Assembly (NCBI RefSeq): GCF_000332155.1
Contig: NZ_KB235904.1
Span: 1,944,541-2,008,540, forward strand
Reading direction: 5' to 3'
Source: Kamptonema formosum PCC 6407
GTDB taxonomy: Bacteria; Cyanobacteriota; Cyanobacteriia; Cyanobacteriales; Microcoleaceae
DNA length: 64,000 nt
The notes under the pieces were generated by a model, which searched no databases, had not been told where the DNA came from, and saw nothing but the letters and a program-made list of their open reading frames with translations. This document shows positions 25,571-34,232 of this stretch, piece by piece. The position numbers and the translations under genes are program-made. The stretch's first letter is position 1. Every line of letters starts with the position of its first letter.

Positions 25571-26539
25571 ATGAGTTTAATTACTATGCAATTAGGACTG
25601 CCCGATATTTCTCAAAGCTTTGAAAAGACAAAAGGATTTTTGACAGAACAAGTTGGCAAAGCTGTTAATTCTACTTCCGAAGTAACAGCACAGGCTAAAT
25701 TTTCTCTCTCCGCAAATGCTGACAAGGCAAAAGAAGCTCTCAGTCAAACTACTAATTCTGCCGTTGAGGTTGTAAATCAAGTTAAGAACAAGGCTTTAGT
25801 TACAGTAACGGAGACAACTGAAAAAGCCAGGAATTCTCTATCTGAAGTTACAAATCAAGCCGTTACTCGCGTTAGTGAAACTACAAACAAAGCTGTTGAT
25901 GCTGTTACTCACTCTGCCGCAACTGCTAAAGAAACTCTCACTCAAGCTACTAATTCCGCCGTCACTACTCTGAATCAAACAACTAGCCAAGCTGTAGATA
26001 GTGTAAATCAAGCAAAAGAAAAGGCTAAGGCTTCATTACAAGATAGCATTCATCAGGCTGAAAATATTAGCAGTGCTGCTTCAGATACTCTTCAAAATGC
26101 TATTAATGCTAGCGTCAAAAATTGGGTTGATTCTCATCCTTTAATTTTTTGGTTGGTGAGTCATCCGCTGATAGCGTTAGCATTGCTGCTGCTATCTATA
26201 TTTATTATATTGGGTTTGTTTCAAGCTTTAGGTAGCTTTTTTGCAAGAGGATGGTTATCTATTTTGCAACTCCCTGGAAAATTTATACAAGGGGTTTTTA
26301 CTGTCGGCTCTAAGTCTGTGAGTAATCTTGGTGGAGTCGCTGTTAACTCATTGGTTTCAAGGAATCTGGGAGAAAATAATAATTTATCTTTACAATTGAA
26401 CGGAGTTCAATCAAATAGTTCGGAGTCTCAGGAACGACTTGCTAATATTTTGACAAGGTTAGAGGCGATTAGACAAGAGCAGAATCAGCTTTTACAGGAA
26501 GCCGAGGCTATTTTGAGCAAGCAATTTAATCCAGAGTGA
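25571..26539 (+). CDS. Repetitive amphipathic-helix (LEA/apolipoprotein-like) protein with C-terminal membrane segment
   Basis: A 322-residue protein. Residues 20-190 are degenerate 11-22-residue repeats rich in Ala, Thr, Ser, Lys and Asn (TTNSAVEVVNQVKNKALVTV, NKAVDAVTHSAATAKETLTQ), the pattern of LEA-like or phasin-like amphipathic helices. A hydrophobic segment follows (LIFWLVSHPLIALALLLLSI, then FIILGLFQAL), then a short soluble tail ending in a coiled coil (LTRLEAIRQEQNQLLQEAEA). I chose ATG 25571; an earlier start at 25508 would overlap the dead gene. It may protect or tether membranes; not tested. Confidence 0.75.
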   Translation: MSLITMQLGLPDISQSFEKTKGFLTEQVGKAVNSTSEVTAQAKFSLSANADKAKEALSQTTNSAVEVVNQVKNKALVTVTETTEKARNSLSEVTNQAVTRVSETTNKAVDAVTHSAATAKETLTQATNSAVTTLNQTTSQAVDSVNQAKEKAKASLQDSIHQAENISSAASDTLQNAINASVKNWVDSHPLIFWLVSHPLIALALLLLSIFIILGLFQALGSFFARGWLSILQLPGKFIQGVFTVGSKSVSNLGGVAVNSLVSRNLGENNNLSLQLNGVQSNSSESQERLANILTRLEAIRQEQNQLLQEAEAILSKQFNPE

Positions 26540-26699
26540 GAAGGTGTGGATCGCAACCTTTGTTCTATTTTTTGCTAAGATGATTCTAAACCTTCTTTTT
26601 CCATGTTCGCGCGATCGCACCTCGTGGTAAATTTAAAATATCCAAACTTTTCTTTAAAAGCCGATAGATCGCTGTTTGCAGCCGATCGCCGAATAAGCC

Positions 26700-26882
26700 A
26701 TGCCCGATTACTTCTCAGACGATTTAAAATGGACGCTTGAAGCCAAAGCCAAGCTGAAAAATATTCCCTATTTTGTTCGGGGACAAGCACGAATGCGGAT
26801 AGAGCATTTGGCCCGCGAAGCTGAAAAGGAAGTTGTAACGGTTGAGCTGGTTGAGCAAGCTCGCCTCGAATTTGGCCAGTAA
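26700..26882 (+). CDS. PCP_red (protochlorophyllide reductase-like) domain protein
   Basis: A 60-residue protein consisting of one domain: W..EA...L.NIP.FVRGQAR...E..AREA....[13 protein letters not shown]. This is the short helical domain found at the C-terminus of light-independent protochlorophyllide reductase ChlB and as a stand-alone protein in cyanobacteria. The role of the stand-alone form is unknown. Confidence 0.82.
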   Translation: MPDYFSDDLKWTLEAKAKLKNIPYFVRGQARMRIEHLAREAEKEVVTVELVEQARLEFGQ

Positions 26883-26888
26883 ATGTTT

Positions 26889-26938
26889 GTAACGCCGCCC
26901 TCTGGACGGTTTTTTACCGCAAATAAGGGCGGCGTTAC
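26889..26938. terminator. 13-bp perfect inverted repeat after the PCP_red gene
   Basis: GTAACGCCGCCCT and its exact complement enclose 24 bases including TTTTTT. It may act as a terminator or be a short mobile palindrome; the T-run is in the loop, so it is not a classic intrinsic terminator. Confidence 0.5.
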
Positions 26939-27041
26939 GTCAAACATGGGTAATTCCTGAATGCAAACTAACAAAAATGCCCCGCAAAGCCTTAAACTGA
27001 TGTTGCATTTTGTAGTGTTCTGAGGTCTACTGAGGTCGTCC

Positions 27042-27767
27042 GTGCGGAAAATAGTTATTGCTGGCAATTGGAAAATGTACAAAACCCAGAGTGAAGCTCT
27101 GGAGTTTCTCAAAGGGTTCACGTCTTGCTTGACTGAAACCCCAGAAGAGCGGGAAGTCATTCTATGCGTTCCCTTCACCGCTTTAACCCTGCTCTCGAAA
27201 AATATGCACGGGGGCCGTGTGATGCTAGGTGCTCAGAATGTTCACTGGGAAGAGTCGGGTGCATATACGGGGGAAATTTCGGCCCCGATGCTGACAGAAA
27301 TTGGGGTAAGATATGCGATCGTGGGTCACAGCGAACGCCGTCAATATTTTGGCGAAACTGACGAAACTGTAAATATGCGGTTGAGGGCGGCTCAACAGCA
27401 TGGTTTAATTCCAATTTTGTGTGTGGGCGAAAGTCTGCGACAACGGGAAGAGGGTGAAGCAGAAACTCACATTGCTTTTCAGTTAGCAACGGATTTGATT
27501 GGTGTGGATCAGCAGAAGTTGGCGATCGCTTATGAACCGATTTGGGCGATCGGCACCGGTCGCACTTGCGAATCCACCGACGCTAATCGGATTATTGGCT
27601 TAATTCGCAGCAAACTAAATAATCCTGATGTGCCAATTCTTTACGGCGGTTCTGTCAAACCCGATAATATCGATGACATTATGGCTCAGCCAGAAATTGA
27701 TGGGGTATTAGTCGGTGGAGCGAGTTTGGAACCTGCCAGTTTTGCTCGAATTGTCAATTACAAATAA
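27042..27767 (+). CDS. tpiA: Triosephosphate isomerase
   Basis: A 241-residue TIM barrel interconverting DHAP and glyceraldehyde-3-phosphate in the Calvin cycle and glycolysis. Visible motifs: GNWKMYKT (catalytic Lys), [12 protein letters not shown] (catalytic His), [10 protein letters not shown] (catalytic Glu) and [19 protein letters not shown] (phosphate loop). The start is GTG 27042, six bases after a GAGG. It is followed by a long heptamer array, with no operon partner. Confidence 0.97.
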   Translation: MRKIVIAGNWKMYKTQSEALEFLKGFTSCLTETPEEREVILCVPFTALTLLSKNMHGGRVMLGAQNVHWEESGAYTGEISAPMLTEIGVRYAIVGHSERRQYFGETDETVNMRLRAAQQHGLIPILCVGESLRQREEGEAETHIAFQLATDLIGVDQQKLAIAYEPIWAIGTGRTCESTDANRIIGLIRSKLNNPDVPILYGGSVKPDNIDDIMAQPEIDGVLVGGASLEPASFARIVNYK

Positions 27768-27960
27768 TTGGTAATTGGTAATTGGTAATGGCTAATGGCT
27801 AATGGCTAATTGCTAATTGCTAATGGCTAATGGCTAATTGCTAATTGCTAATTGCTAATTGCTAATTACCCATCTTCCTCATCTCCCCTATCTCCCCCGC
27901 TCCCCCGCTCCCCCGCTCCCCATCTCCCCCGCTCCCCATCTCCCCCGCCCCTCTGCTTTT
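27768..27960. repeat. TAATTGG/TAATGGC/TAATTGC heptamer array and CTCCCC(AT) repeat
   Basis: 27765-27868 consists of three related 7-mers (TAATTGG, TAATGGC, TAATTGC) in runs. It is followed by CATCTCCCCCGCTCCCC units (27880-27955). The rest of the 385-bp gap to the next gene shows no gene or obvious terminator. Confidence 0.85.
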
Positions 27961-28152
27961 TGGGTAGAATGACACAGCCTTGGGAGGGGGAGAGGGTTTC
28001 AAAATCGTCAAGCCTTGCTAGGAAAGACACAATCTATAAAAAAGCAAAACTTTTCAGTCACCAATCGCTAAATCGGCGATCGCGCTATAGACTGATGATT
28101 AAGGACTAGATAAAGTCTGGCAACTGGGAACAAGATAATTTCTTAACCTCCT

Positions 28153-28938
28153 ATGGCTGAGCCTTTGATCGAACTGAAGGGAATTAGTAAGTCCTTTGGC
28201 AAGAATGTGGTTTTAGATGAAGTGGATCTAACAATTTATCGAGGAGAAGCTTTGGCTGCGATCGGCCCTTCGGGTACCGGAAAGTCAACAATCCTACGCA
28301 TTATTGCAGGTTTGCTAGCACCGGATGCCGGTGAAGTTTACGTTCAGGGACAACGGCGGAAGGGATGGGTAGATGATGTCGCCGATCCGATTGGTATTGG
28401 GATGGTGTTTCAGCAGGCGGCTTTATTTGATTCGCTGAGTGTAGAGGAAAATGTTGGTTTTCTGCTTTACCAACACTCGAAACTACCGCGCCACAGGATT
28501 CGAGCATTGGTGGATGAAAAGCTGGAGATGGTTGGTTTGCCGGGAATTGGCGATCGCTACCCGGCTCAGCTATCGGGCGGGATGCGAAAACGGGTGAGTT
28601 TTGCCCGTGCGATTATGGCTAATCCTGATAATTCTAGAGACACGCCAGAAGTTTTGCTGTACGATGAGCCGACGGCGGGTTTAGACCCGATCGCTTCGAC
28701 GATGATTGAGGATTTAATCCGCGACCTACAGGCGGCTCAGGGAGGGTGCAGCACTTATGTGATGGTAACTCACCAAGATAGCACTATCCGTCGCACTGCT
28801 GACCGCATTGTGTTTCTCTATCAAGGTAAGGTGCAATGGGAGGGAACTGTGAGCGATATTAATAAGACTGATAACTTGCTGATGCGGCAATTTTTTAGTG
28901 GGAGTGTGGCGGGCCCAATTCAAGCTGTTAACGGTTAA
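28153..28938 (+). CDS. MlaF-type lipid-transport ABC ATPase
   Basis: A 261-residue ATPase: Walker A GPSGTGKST, Q-loop GMVFQQAALFDSL, signature LSGGMRKRVSFARAI, Walker B LLYDEPTAGLDP and H-loop VTHQDS. The SGGMRKR signature and the AALFDSL motif are typical of the MlaF/Mkl subgroup that works with MCE proteins. It is followed 49 bp later by an MCE gene, consistent with one transporter at the cell envelope. The permease (MlaE) is not in this stretch. Confidence 0.9.
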   Translation: MAEPLIELKGISKSFGKNVVLDEVDLTIYRGEALAAIGPSGTGKSTILRIIAGLLAPDAGEVYVQGQRRKGWVDDVADPIGIGMVFQQAALFDSLSVEENVGFLLYQHSKLPRHRIRALVDEKLEMVGLPGIGDRYPAQLSGGMRKRVSFARAIMANPDNSRDTPEVLLYDEPTAGLDPIASTMIEDLIRDLQAAQGGCSTYVMVTHQDSTIRRTADRIVFLYQGKVQWEGTVSDINKTDNLLMRQFFSGSVAGPIQAVNG

Positions 28939-28987
28939 TGGTTGACTATTAACTGTTAACCGTTAACTGTTAACAAGGGTGGTTAAA

Positions 28988-30307
28988 ATGCGATCGCGAA
29001 CGGTTAGAGAAGGCTCGGTTGGTTTTTTGATTCTGTTGGGACTGGGTTTGTTTGGGGGTCTAGTCCTCTGGCTGCGAGGATTACAGTTGGGAAACCGCAG
29101 CTATAACGTATTGGTTGAATTCCCTAATGTTCAGGGAATGCAGGTAGGGACACCAGTACGGTACAGAGGAGTCAGCGTGGGTAAAATTAGTGCGCTGAAA
29201 CCGGGCCCAAATGGGGTCGAGGTGGTGCTAGAAATTGCTCCGGCGGATTTAGTGATTTCGCGGGATGTGCTAATTGAGGCGAATAAGTCTGGCTTGATTG
29301 GGGAAGCTGCGGTTGATATTACACCTTTGTCGCTTTTGCCAGATGCTGCGATCGCGGCTAATCCTCTGAGTAAGAACTGCCCAAATACGATTATCTGCAA
29401 TAATTCGCGCCTCAAAGGTAATGCAGGCGCGAGTTTGGAAGAACTGATTCGCTCAGCATTGAACTTTACTAATCTCTACAATGACCCGGAGTTATTTGCT
29501 AATATTAAATCGATTTCAAAAAATACGGCGGTGGCTGCTCAAGATGCAGTTCAACTAACTCGTAATTTGTCTAGTTTAACTCAGTCGGCTAAAGTTGAAT
29601 TGGGCACTTTGAGTCAATTGATTAAAACAGAAATCGGCGGTTTAAATCAGTTAGCACAGGAAGAATTTGGTAATTTAAATCAGTCTGTAGAGGGGAATTT
29701 AGGAGGGATTGCTACTGAAATCGGGAAGGTTTCAGCAACGGGGGATGCTTCGATTAGGGCGGTGACAGGAGCTGCTATCGAGTCAGCAAATTCTGTTAAG
29801 CAAGCAGCAAATCAGATTAATATAACCGCTAGTCAGGCTAATGCTCTGCTGACAACTAATCGTGCTATGCTTGTAACCACCTTGAATAATATTAATCAAA
29901 CGAGCCAGGAACTGCGGGTAGCTGTGAGCAGTTTAAGTCCTATTGTTAACAGAATTGAGCAAGGGCAATTAATCAATAACTTGGAAGTTTTATCTGCAAA
30001 TGCAGCTCAAGCTTCGGTGAATTTGCGGGATTTATCAACAACTGTGAATAATCCTACAAATTTGCTGGTATTACAACAAACTCTAGATTCAGCTCGTGTT
30101 ACTTTTCAAAATATGCAAAAGATTACATCAGTTTTGGTTCCTTTTTCGCAGACGGTAACGACTAGCCCCGCAGTTGTAAATTCCCCTGTACTTTCAGAGT
30201 TTCCGCAGTTTAGTAAGAAGCCGAAATCCATGATTATTCCTTCTCAAACGGCAAAGGTAAGAGAATCTCCTGCTTCTGAAATTAAGTCTAATTTGGTCTC
30301 TCCTTAA
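28988..30307 (+). CDS. MCE-family (MlaD-like) membrane-anchored substrate-binding protein
   Basis: A 439-residue protein: an N-terminal anchor (GFLILLGLGLFGGLVLWL) and an MCE domain at about residues 35-115 (NVLVEFPNVQGMQVGTPVRY, RGVSVGKI). A long helical, repeat-rich periplasmic region follows (LTQSAKVELGTLSQLIKTEI, GGLNQLAQEEFGNLNQSVEG) and a Ser/Pro-rich tail. MCE proteins form the channel or ferry for lipids between membranes. I chose ATG 28988 because MRSRTVREGSVG is the family start; a GTTAAC array separates it from the ATPase gene. Confidence 0.9.
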   Translation: MRSRTVREGSVGFLILLGLGLFGGLVLWLRGLQLGNRSYNVLVEFPNVQGMQVGTPVRYRGVSVGKISALKPGPNGVEVVLEIAPADLVISRDVLIEANKSGLIGEAAVDITPLSLLPDAAIAANPLSKNCPNTIICNNSRLKGNAGASLEELIRSALNFTNLYNDPELFANIKSISKNTAVAAQDAVQLTRNLSSLTQSAKVELGTLSQLIKTEIGGLNQLAQEEFGNLNQSVEGNLGGIATEIGKVSATGDASIRAVTGAAIESANSVKQAANQINITASQANALLTTNRAMLVTTLNNINQTSQELRVAVSSLSPIVNRIEQGQLINNLEVLSANAAQASVNLRDLSTTVNNPTNLLVLQQTLDSARVTFQNMQKITSVLVPFSQTVTTSPAVVNSPVLSEFPQFSKKPKSMIIPSQTAKVRESPASEIKSNLVSP

Positions 30308-30348
30308 GGGGGGAATCTAGGTAATATAGATGTTCTTGCTTCTAAATT

Positions 30349-31326
30349 ATGTCGCGGACGATCGCTTACAGTCCTGCTTATACTCTGGTTCCTACTTACG
30401 AGTGTTTTAATCGGTGTACCTACTGTAATTTTCGCACCAATCCTGAGCAAAGTCCTTGGCTGACATTGGCGGCGGCGCAAAAGCAATTGCAAGGCCTTCA
30501 GGGGAAAGGAGTGATTGAAATTCTGATTCTCAGCGGTGAGGTACATCCGCTTTCGTCAAGGCGAAAAGCTTGGTTTGAGCGTATTTATGATTTGTGCGAA
30601 CTTGCATTAAGTTTAGGATTTTTACCCCATACAAATGCTGGGCCATTGAGTTTTGAGGAGATGGCAAAATTAAAAGAGGTGAATGTGTCGATGGGGTTAA
30701 TGTTAGAACAGTTAACACCGAATTTGTTACAATCTGTCCACTGCCATGCTCCTAGTAAAGTGCCTTCTCTACGGTTGCAACAGTTGCGATGGGCGGGGGA
30801 GTTAAGGATTCCATTTACTACTGGTTTGCTGCTAGGAATTGGGGAGAGTGAGGGGGATTGGCGGGAAACGCTGGCGGAGATCGCGCAGATTCAGAGTGAT
30901 TATGGTAATATTCAAGAGGTTATCCTTCAACCTCATAGTGCTGGGAGCCAGCAAGGTTGGAAGGGTGCAAGTTTTAATCCTGAAAAGATGCCGGAAGTGG
31001 TGGCGATCGCGAAGTCGATTTTACCCTCAGAAATTACTCTGCAAATCCCGCCTAATTTAATTACAGAACCGCAGATATTACTGGCTTGTTTGGCAGCCGG
31101 TGCTAGGGATTTGGGGGGGATTGGGCCTCGCGATGAGGTTAATCCTGATTACGATCATCTGCAAGATCGGGCTTTAGAGGCGTTATTAGCAGTAGGGGGA
31201 TGGCAATTGATACAACGCTTGCCAGTTTATCCTCAATATGATAGTTGGCTGTCATCGAGATTGCAAGTTGCCGTTCAGCAGTGGCGATCGACCAATGGGG
31301 ATGGGGGAAGCAAAAATTATGGTTAG
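30349..31326 (+). CDS. cofG: 7,8-didemethyl-8-hydroxy-5-deazariboflavin synthase subunit CofG
   Basis: A 325-residue radical SAM enzyme with the CxxxCxxC cluster in ECFNRCTYCNF (about residue 19) and typical downstream motifs (LILSGEVHPLSSRRKAW, GLLLGIGESEGDWRETL, ISP-like GGIGPRDEVNPD). With CofH it makes the deazaflavin chromophore FO, used in cyanobacteria as the antenna of DNA photolyase. CofH is not in the window. The length is normal. Confidence 0.93.
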   Translation: MSRTIAYSPAYTLVPTYECFNRCTYCNFRTNPEQSPWLTLAAAQKQLQGLQGKGVIEILILSGEVHPLSSRRKAWFERIYDLCELALSLGFLPHTNAGPLSFEEMAKLKEVNVSMGLMLEQLTPNLLQSVHCHAPSKVPSLRLQQLRWAGELRIPFTTGLLLGIGESEGDWRETLAEIAQIQSDYGNIQEVILQPHSAGSQQGWKGASFNPEKMPEVVAIAKSILPSEITLQIPPNLITEPQILLACLAAGARDLGGIGPRDEVNPDYDHLQDRALEALLAVGGWQLIQRLPVYPQYDSWLSSRLQVAVQQWRSTNGDGGSKNYG

Positions 31327-31377
31327 AAAAGTGGAAATTAGCGATCGCGTTGTGATATAGTTGATCTTGCGATCGAC

Positions 31378-31448
<71 letters not shown>

Positions 31449-31451
31449 TTA

Positions 31452-31486
31452 TATGTTTACAGTAACAAATTATTTGTCACTGATAG
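31452..31486. mobile_element. Candidate type V-K CAST terminal motif
   Basis: TGTTTACAGTAACAAATTAT followed by TTGTCACTGATAG resembles, from memory, the terminal sequences of type V-K CRISPR-associated transposons (TGTACAGTGACAAATTA...TGTCAC). It lies 7 bases past tRNA-Cys, the kind of site these elements use, and on the near side of a region with a tnsC/tniQ remnant. An alternative is a chance imperfect palindrome; no T-run supports a terminator. Confidence 0.5.
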
Positions 31487-31566
31487 AGGATGTTTATTGT
31501 GCCGATTTGGTTAGATGTGATTTCTGGGCGGTTGCGTGAGAAGGTGAAGGGGTAGAGTGCGATCGC

Positions 31567-32025
31567 TTACTCGTTTGCGTGTCGCAATTCGTAAGGCTCT
31601 ATTTCCCATCCTCGCTGATTTGCCAAATAAGCTAAGCGTTCTCTAAGCTTTCTAAAAGGTGTTTGATTTCTATACTCTGGACTTGGCTCAATTTGTGCAT
31701 GAGCCTGATTATTTTCAAAGGGTCGAGGTAAAACATCAATTTTGTAAATAAATTCTAGTTCGCCTTTAGAATTGTTCTGGATAACGCTATTTATTAGCCT
31801 CACATCTTTAGTGATTAAACTAACTACCGCGTCTTTTTCATCTTTTTGAGAATAGCAGGGGTTATTGTCGCATAAACCAGCCCTATCAACAGAGGGACAC
31901 ATCGCTTTATCAGCAAATGCTTGTGATGAGATGGTAGCCGTATTTTCTTCAATCTGATACAAGTTTCTATCAAAAAATATACATCTATATAAGACCTCTT
32001 CATCCCCTACAAAATCTTGTGTCAT
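31567..32025 (-). CDS. Unknown protein, third gene of TIGR04255-type module
   Basis: A 152-residue soluble protein. A possible metal site is CPSVDRAGLCDNNPC (residues 43-57), followed by VVSLITKDVRLINSVIQ, FIYKIDVLPRPFENNQAHAQ and the C-terminal helices FRKLRERLAYLANQRGWE. No family is recognised. It starts 12 bases after the preceding gene on the same strand and is the last of three co-directed genes between the tniQ remnant and tRNA-Cys. Confidence 0.65.
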   Translation of the reverse strand: MTQDFVGDEEVLYRCIFFDRNLYQIEENTATISSQAFADKAMCPSVDRAGLCDNNPCYSQKDEKDAVVSLITKDVRLINSVIQNNSKGELEFIYKIDVLPRPFENNQAHAQIEPSPEYRNQTPFRKLRERLAYLANQRGWEIEPYELRHANE

Positions 32026-32037
32026 ATCCCAATTGGT

Positions 32038-32856
32038 TTATCTTGAACTAGCTATCCACTGCCATAAATCTGTTAAATCCTCATCCAAACTGATTGAACC
32101 ATCTTCCATCTCATTATCCATATCTGCACCCCAAACCTTTATATAGTCTATGACTTCCTCATAAACGTAGATTGTGATTTTTTTTTCTTGATTCCACCAT
32201 TCCAAGACAATTTCATTCTCAAAACTAATGTTGAGCAGAGGATCGCACCACCACCAATTATTTTTTAATGCTACCGAATGTAATCGCTCGATAAGCCTTT
32301 CAGCCGTCTCAATCGTTTTAAGATAATTAGAACAAAGGCTTTCATAATCTTTTTCTAAGTTACCTACTAAAGAGGCTATGCGGGGAAATGAAGAATATTT
32401 ATTAGAGTCCTTAGAAGACGGCTGACTACTTGAATTTATTGTCTCATGCCAGTGAATTCTTAAATCTACTGACGGCAAAAGTACATAATGTTGAGAGTCA
32501 TTATTTCTGATATTCTCTAATTGAGAGACAGCTTGCTTTAAAGCATTTTCTGGTAAAAAGCTCAAGATAGATAGGCATTTCAAGAAGTTAATTATCCTCT
32601 GAGATGGTTGAGAATTGACTTCTACTTTAACTAATAAATCCAGTGCCAGATTATTTCCTCTTCTCAAAATAGGGGAAGTAGCCGAGATAATATCTTTGTA
32701 AGACTCTCTAATAATATAAGTTTGGCTGATTCTAGGTGCTGAAAGAACTGGTGATATCTCACTCAATTGATTGAGGTTCCATTGCGACGTGGAGTTCGTC
32801 TGTAATGCTCCACCGGAACAACTTTCCTCCCGTGCGGTTGAAGTTATCAAAGACAT
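32038..32856 (-). CDS. Unknown protein, second gene of TIGR04255-type module
   Basis: A 272-residue protein. The C-terminal half contains LLNISFENEIVLEWWNQEKK, then ITIYVYEEVIDYIKVWG and a very acidic end (DMDNEMEDGSISLDEDL). The pattern is typical of small companions of TIGR04255 proteins, but I know no function. ATG 32856 would overlap the upstream gene by 98 bases; TTG at 32766, which overlaps its stop codon by only a few bases (giving SEISPVLSAPRIS), is the more likely start. Confidence 0.65.
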   Translation of the reverse strand: MSLITSTAREESCSGGALQTNSTSQWNLNQLSEISPVLSAPRISQTYIIRESYKDIISATSPILRRGNNLALDLLVKVEVNSQPSQRIINFLKCLSILSFLPENALKQAVSQLENIRNNDSQHYVLLPSVDLRIHWHETINSSSQPSSKDSNKYSSFPRIASLVGNLEKDYESLCSNYLKTIETAERLIERLHSVALKNNWWWCDPLLNISFENEIVLEWWNQEKKITIYVYEEVIDYIKVWGADMDNEMEDGSISLDEDLTDLWQWIASSR

Positions 32857-33559
32857 TCCAAATTTCTCCCTTATTTATTTTTGGTTCTACAAAAAAATCA
32901 GCATCAAACAAATAACCAGGTTCCTGAATATTACCTTGGGAGGGGCCTTGTGATATGACTAAACCATGATTAAAATTAACTTTACCTACTTCTAGTTCAA
33001 TTTCCAAATTCTTAACTAAAGTCCGAATCGAACCAGATAATTCACTACTGTGTAATTCAGAAGCAATTTGCGGACTAATTAATGCTGACCAAGGTTTATC
33101 CTCCTCCATTTTTAATTTTGAGCGAAGTATCAAATCTTTATACCTTAACCCTAATCTTACGTAAAAAGAGGGATTATATATCTCTTCAAAAACATTAATG
33201 ATTTTGATGAATTTTTCTTTAAAGTCTTCATATCGCTTGTATTCAACCGTGCTTAAAGTTAGATTATCTCGGTTTAAAGAAAGCTGCCATTTTGAATTTT
33301 CAGAAATAAAATTATAAGTAGTATATTGTGAAACTTGCGAAACAAGCGAACCTATCTGTGGAACTAAACTAGCTATTTCAGGAGGAATATCCATAGATTG
33401 AGACTGCTTATAAATTGGGTAATCAAAACGAATTCTTTCCTGAAATTCAAAAGGCTCTTGATTATTAATTTTGAGGATTGTAGGAAAGCGTAGTTGTCCC
33501 ACAACCTCTATTAAAGGAGTGTGTTTATAAATAACTCGTTGGTAGTCAGGTAGTTTCAT
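32759..33559 (-). CDS. TIGR04255 family protein
   Basis: A 266-residue protein with the family's start (YKHTPLIEVVGQLRFPTIL), a central FYVRLGLRYKDLI and the end FDNFNRTGGKLFRWSITDEL. TIGR04255 proteins are sporadically distributed in bacteria and have no assigned function, often sitting in mobile or defence-like settings. It leads a three-gene co-directed cluster, probably an operon. Its base composition is more AT-rich than its neighbours, in keeping with acquired DNA. Confidence 0.75.
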   Translation of the reverse strand: MKLPDYQRVIYKHTPLIEVVGQLRFPTILKINNQEPFEFQERIRFDYPIYKQSQSMDIPPEIASLVPQIGSLVSQVSQYTTYNFISENSKWQLSLNRDNLTLSTVEYKRYEDFKEKFIKIINVFEEIYNPSFYVRLGLRYKDLILRSKLKMEEDKPWSALISPQIASELHSSELSGSIRTLVKNLEIELEVGKVNFNHGLVISQGPSQGNIQEPGYLFDADFFVEPKINKGEIWNVFDNFNRTGGKLFRWSITDELHVAMEPQSIE

Positions 33560-33684
33560 GTCAAGGCTTAGCTACTCCATAAATCTATAATACCTTACTT
33601 ATGTTCGCGATCGCCTCACCCTTAAAACCATAATGTTTTTGAGAATAGGCGATTTGTAGAACAACTGTACAATGACTTCCACCC

Positions 33685-34117
33685 TCATGTCCACAAGACC
33701 AGAATCTTAAACCTAGCCGCACAGTTGGGACACTCCGATAGCAACCTTAACCCATGCCGATCGCACCCCTGCATCCCTTTACACTGCCACTCAATCTTAT
33801 GACAAGGGGACTCCGCATAACACGCCCCACACAACCGAATCGGTTCCAACTTCATCCCCTCCCAAGGAGGCGGTAACATTCGCCCGTTGCAACCGCCCCA
33901 AAAAATGACTTAAACTCTCACGCTCCAACGGTTCCACCCAAAACACCCAAGGCTGGATCTCGGCTTCCATCACTATGTACTCCCCAGTCTCCTCCCTCAA
34001 AGCCTTCAGCATCACCTTACTAGAAAGATTAGAAGTCACAGGTAACTGCAAAACCTTCTTTTCCCAAACCTCCACTGTCCGCTTAAACTCTTCCTCCGAC
34101 AACTTGCCAAACCGATG
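33685..34117 (-). pseudogene. Type V-K CAST remnant: tnsC C-terminal part fused to tniQ
   Basis: From 34117 the frame reads HRFGKLSEEEFKRTVEVWEK and VLQLPVTSNLSSKVMLKALR, closely matching the C-terminal third of TnsC from type V-K CASTs. At GEYI the TnsC tail is deleted and continues in frame into MEAEIQPWVFWVEPLERESL and SHFLGRLQRAN, the start of TniQ. A second deletion with a frame change leads to MLPPPWEGMKLEPIRLCGAC, YAESPCHKIEWQ and LLSECPNCAARFKI, the TniQ zinc-ribbon part (paired CxxC motifs). A stop then replaces the last 20 or so residues. tnsB and cas12k are absent. Confidence 0.85.
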
Positions 34118-34232
34118 TCAAAAACTGTTAAATCTCAAACCGCTAATCAGCGTGATTTTGAATTGCATCAAAACAGTTAACAGTTAACAGTTAACAGTTA
34201 ACAAATTAAATTTTTAACTTTTGATTTTTAAT

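Noticed and set aside
31452..31486. Imperfect palindrome after tRNA-Cys as a simple terminator
   Set aside because: No T-run follows and the stem has a mismatch near its middle; a transposon-end reading explains it better, though not with certainty.
31449..31566. A delocalised CAST guide (short repeat plus spacer matching tRNA-Cys)
   Set aside because: No segment in this gap matches the tRNA gene, and no V-K-type repeat was recognised.
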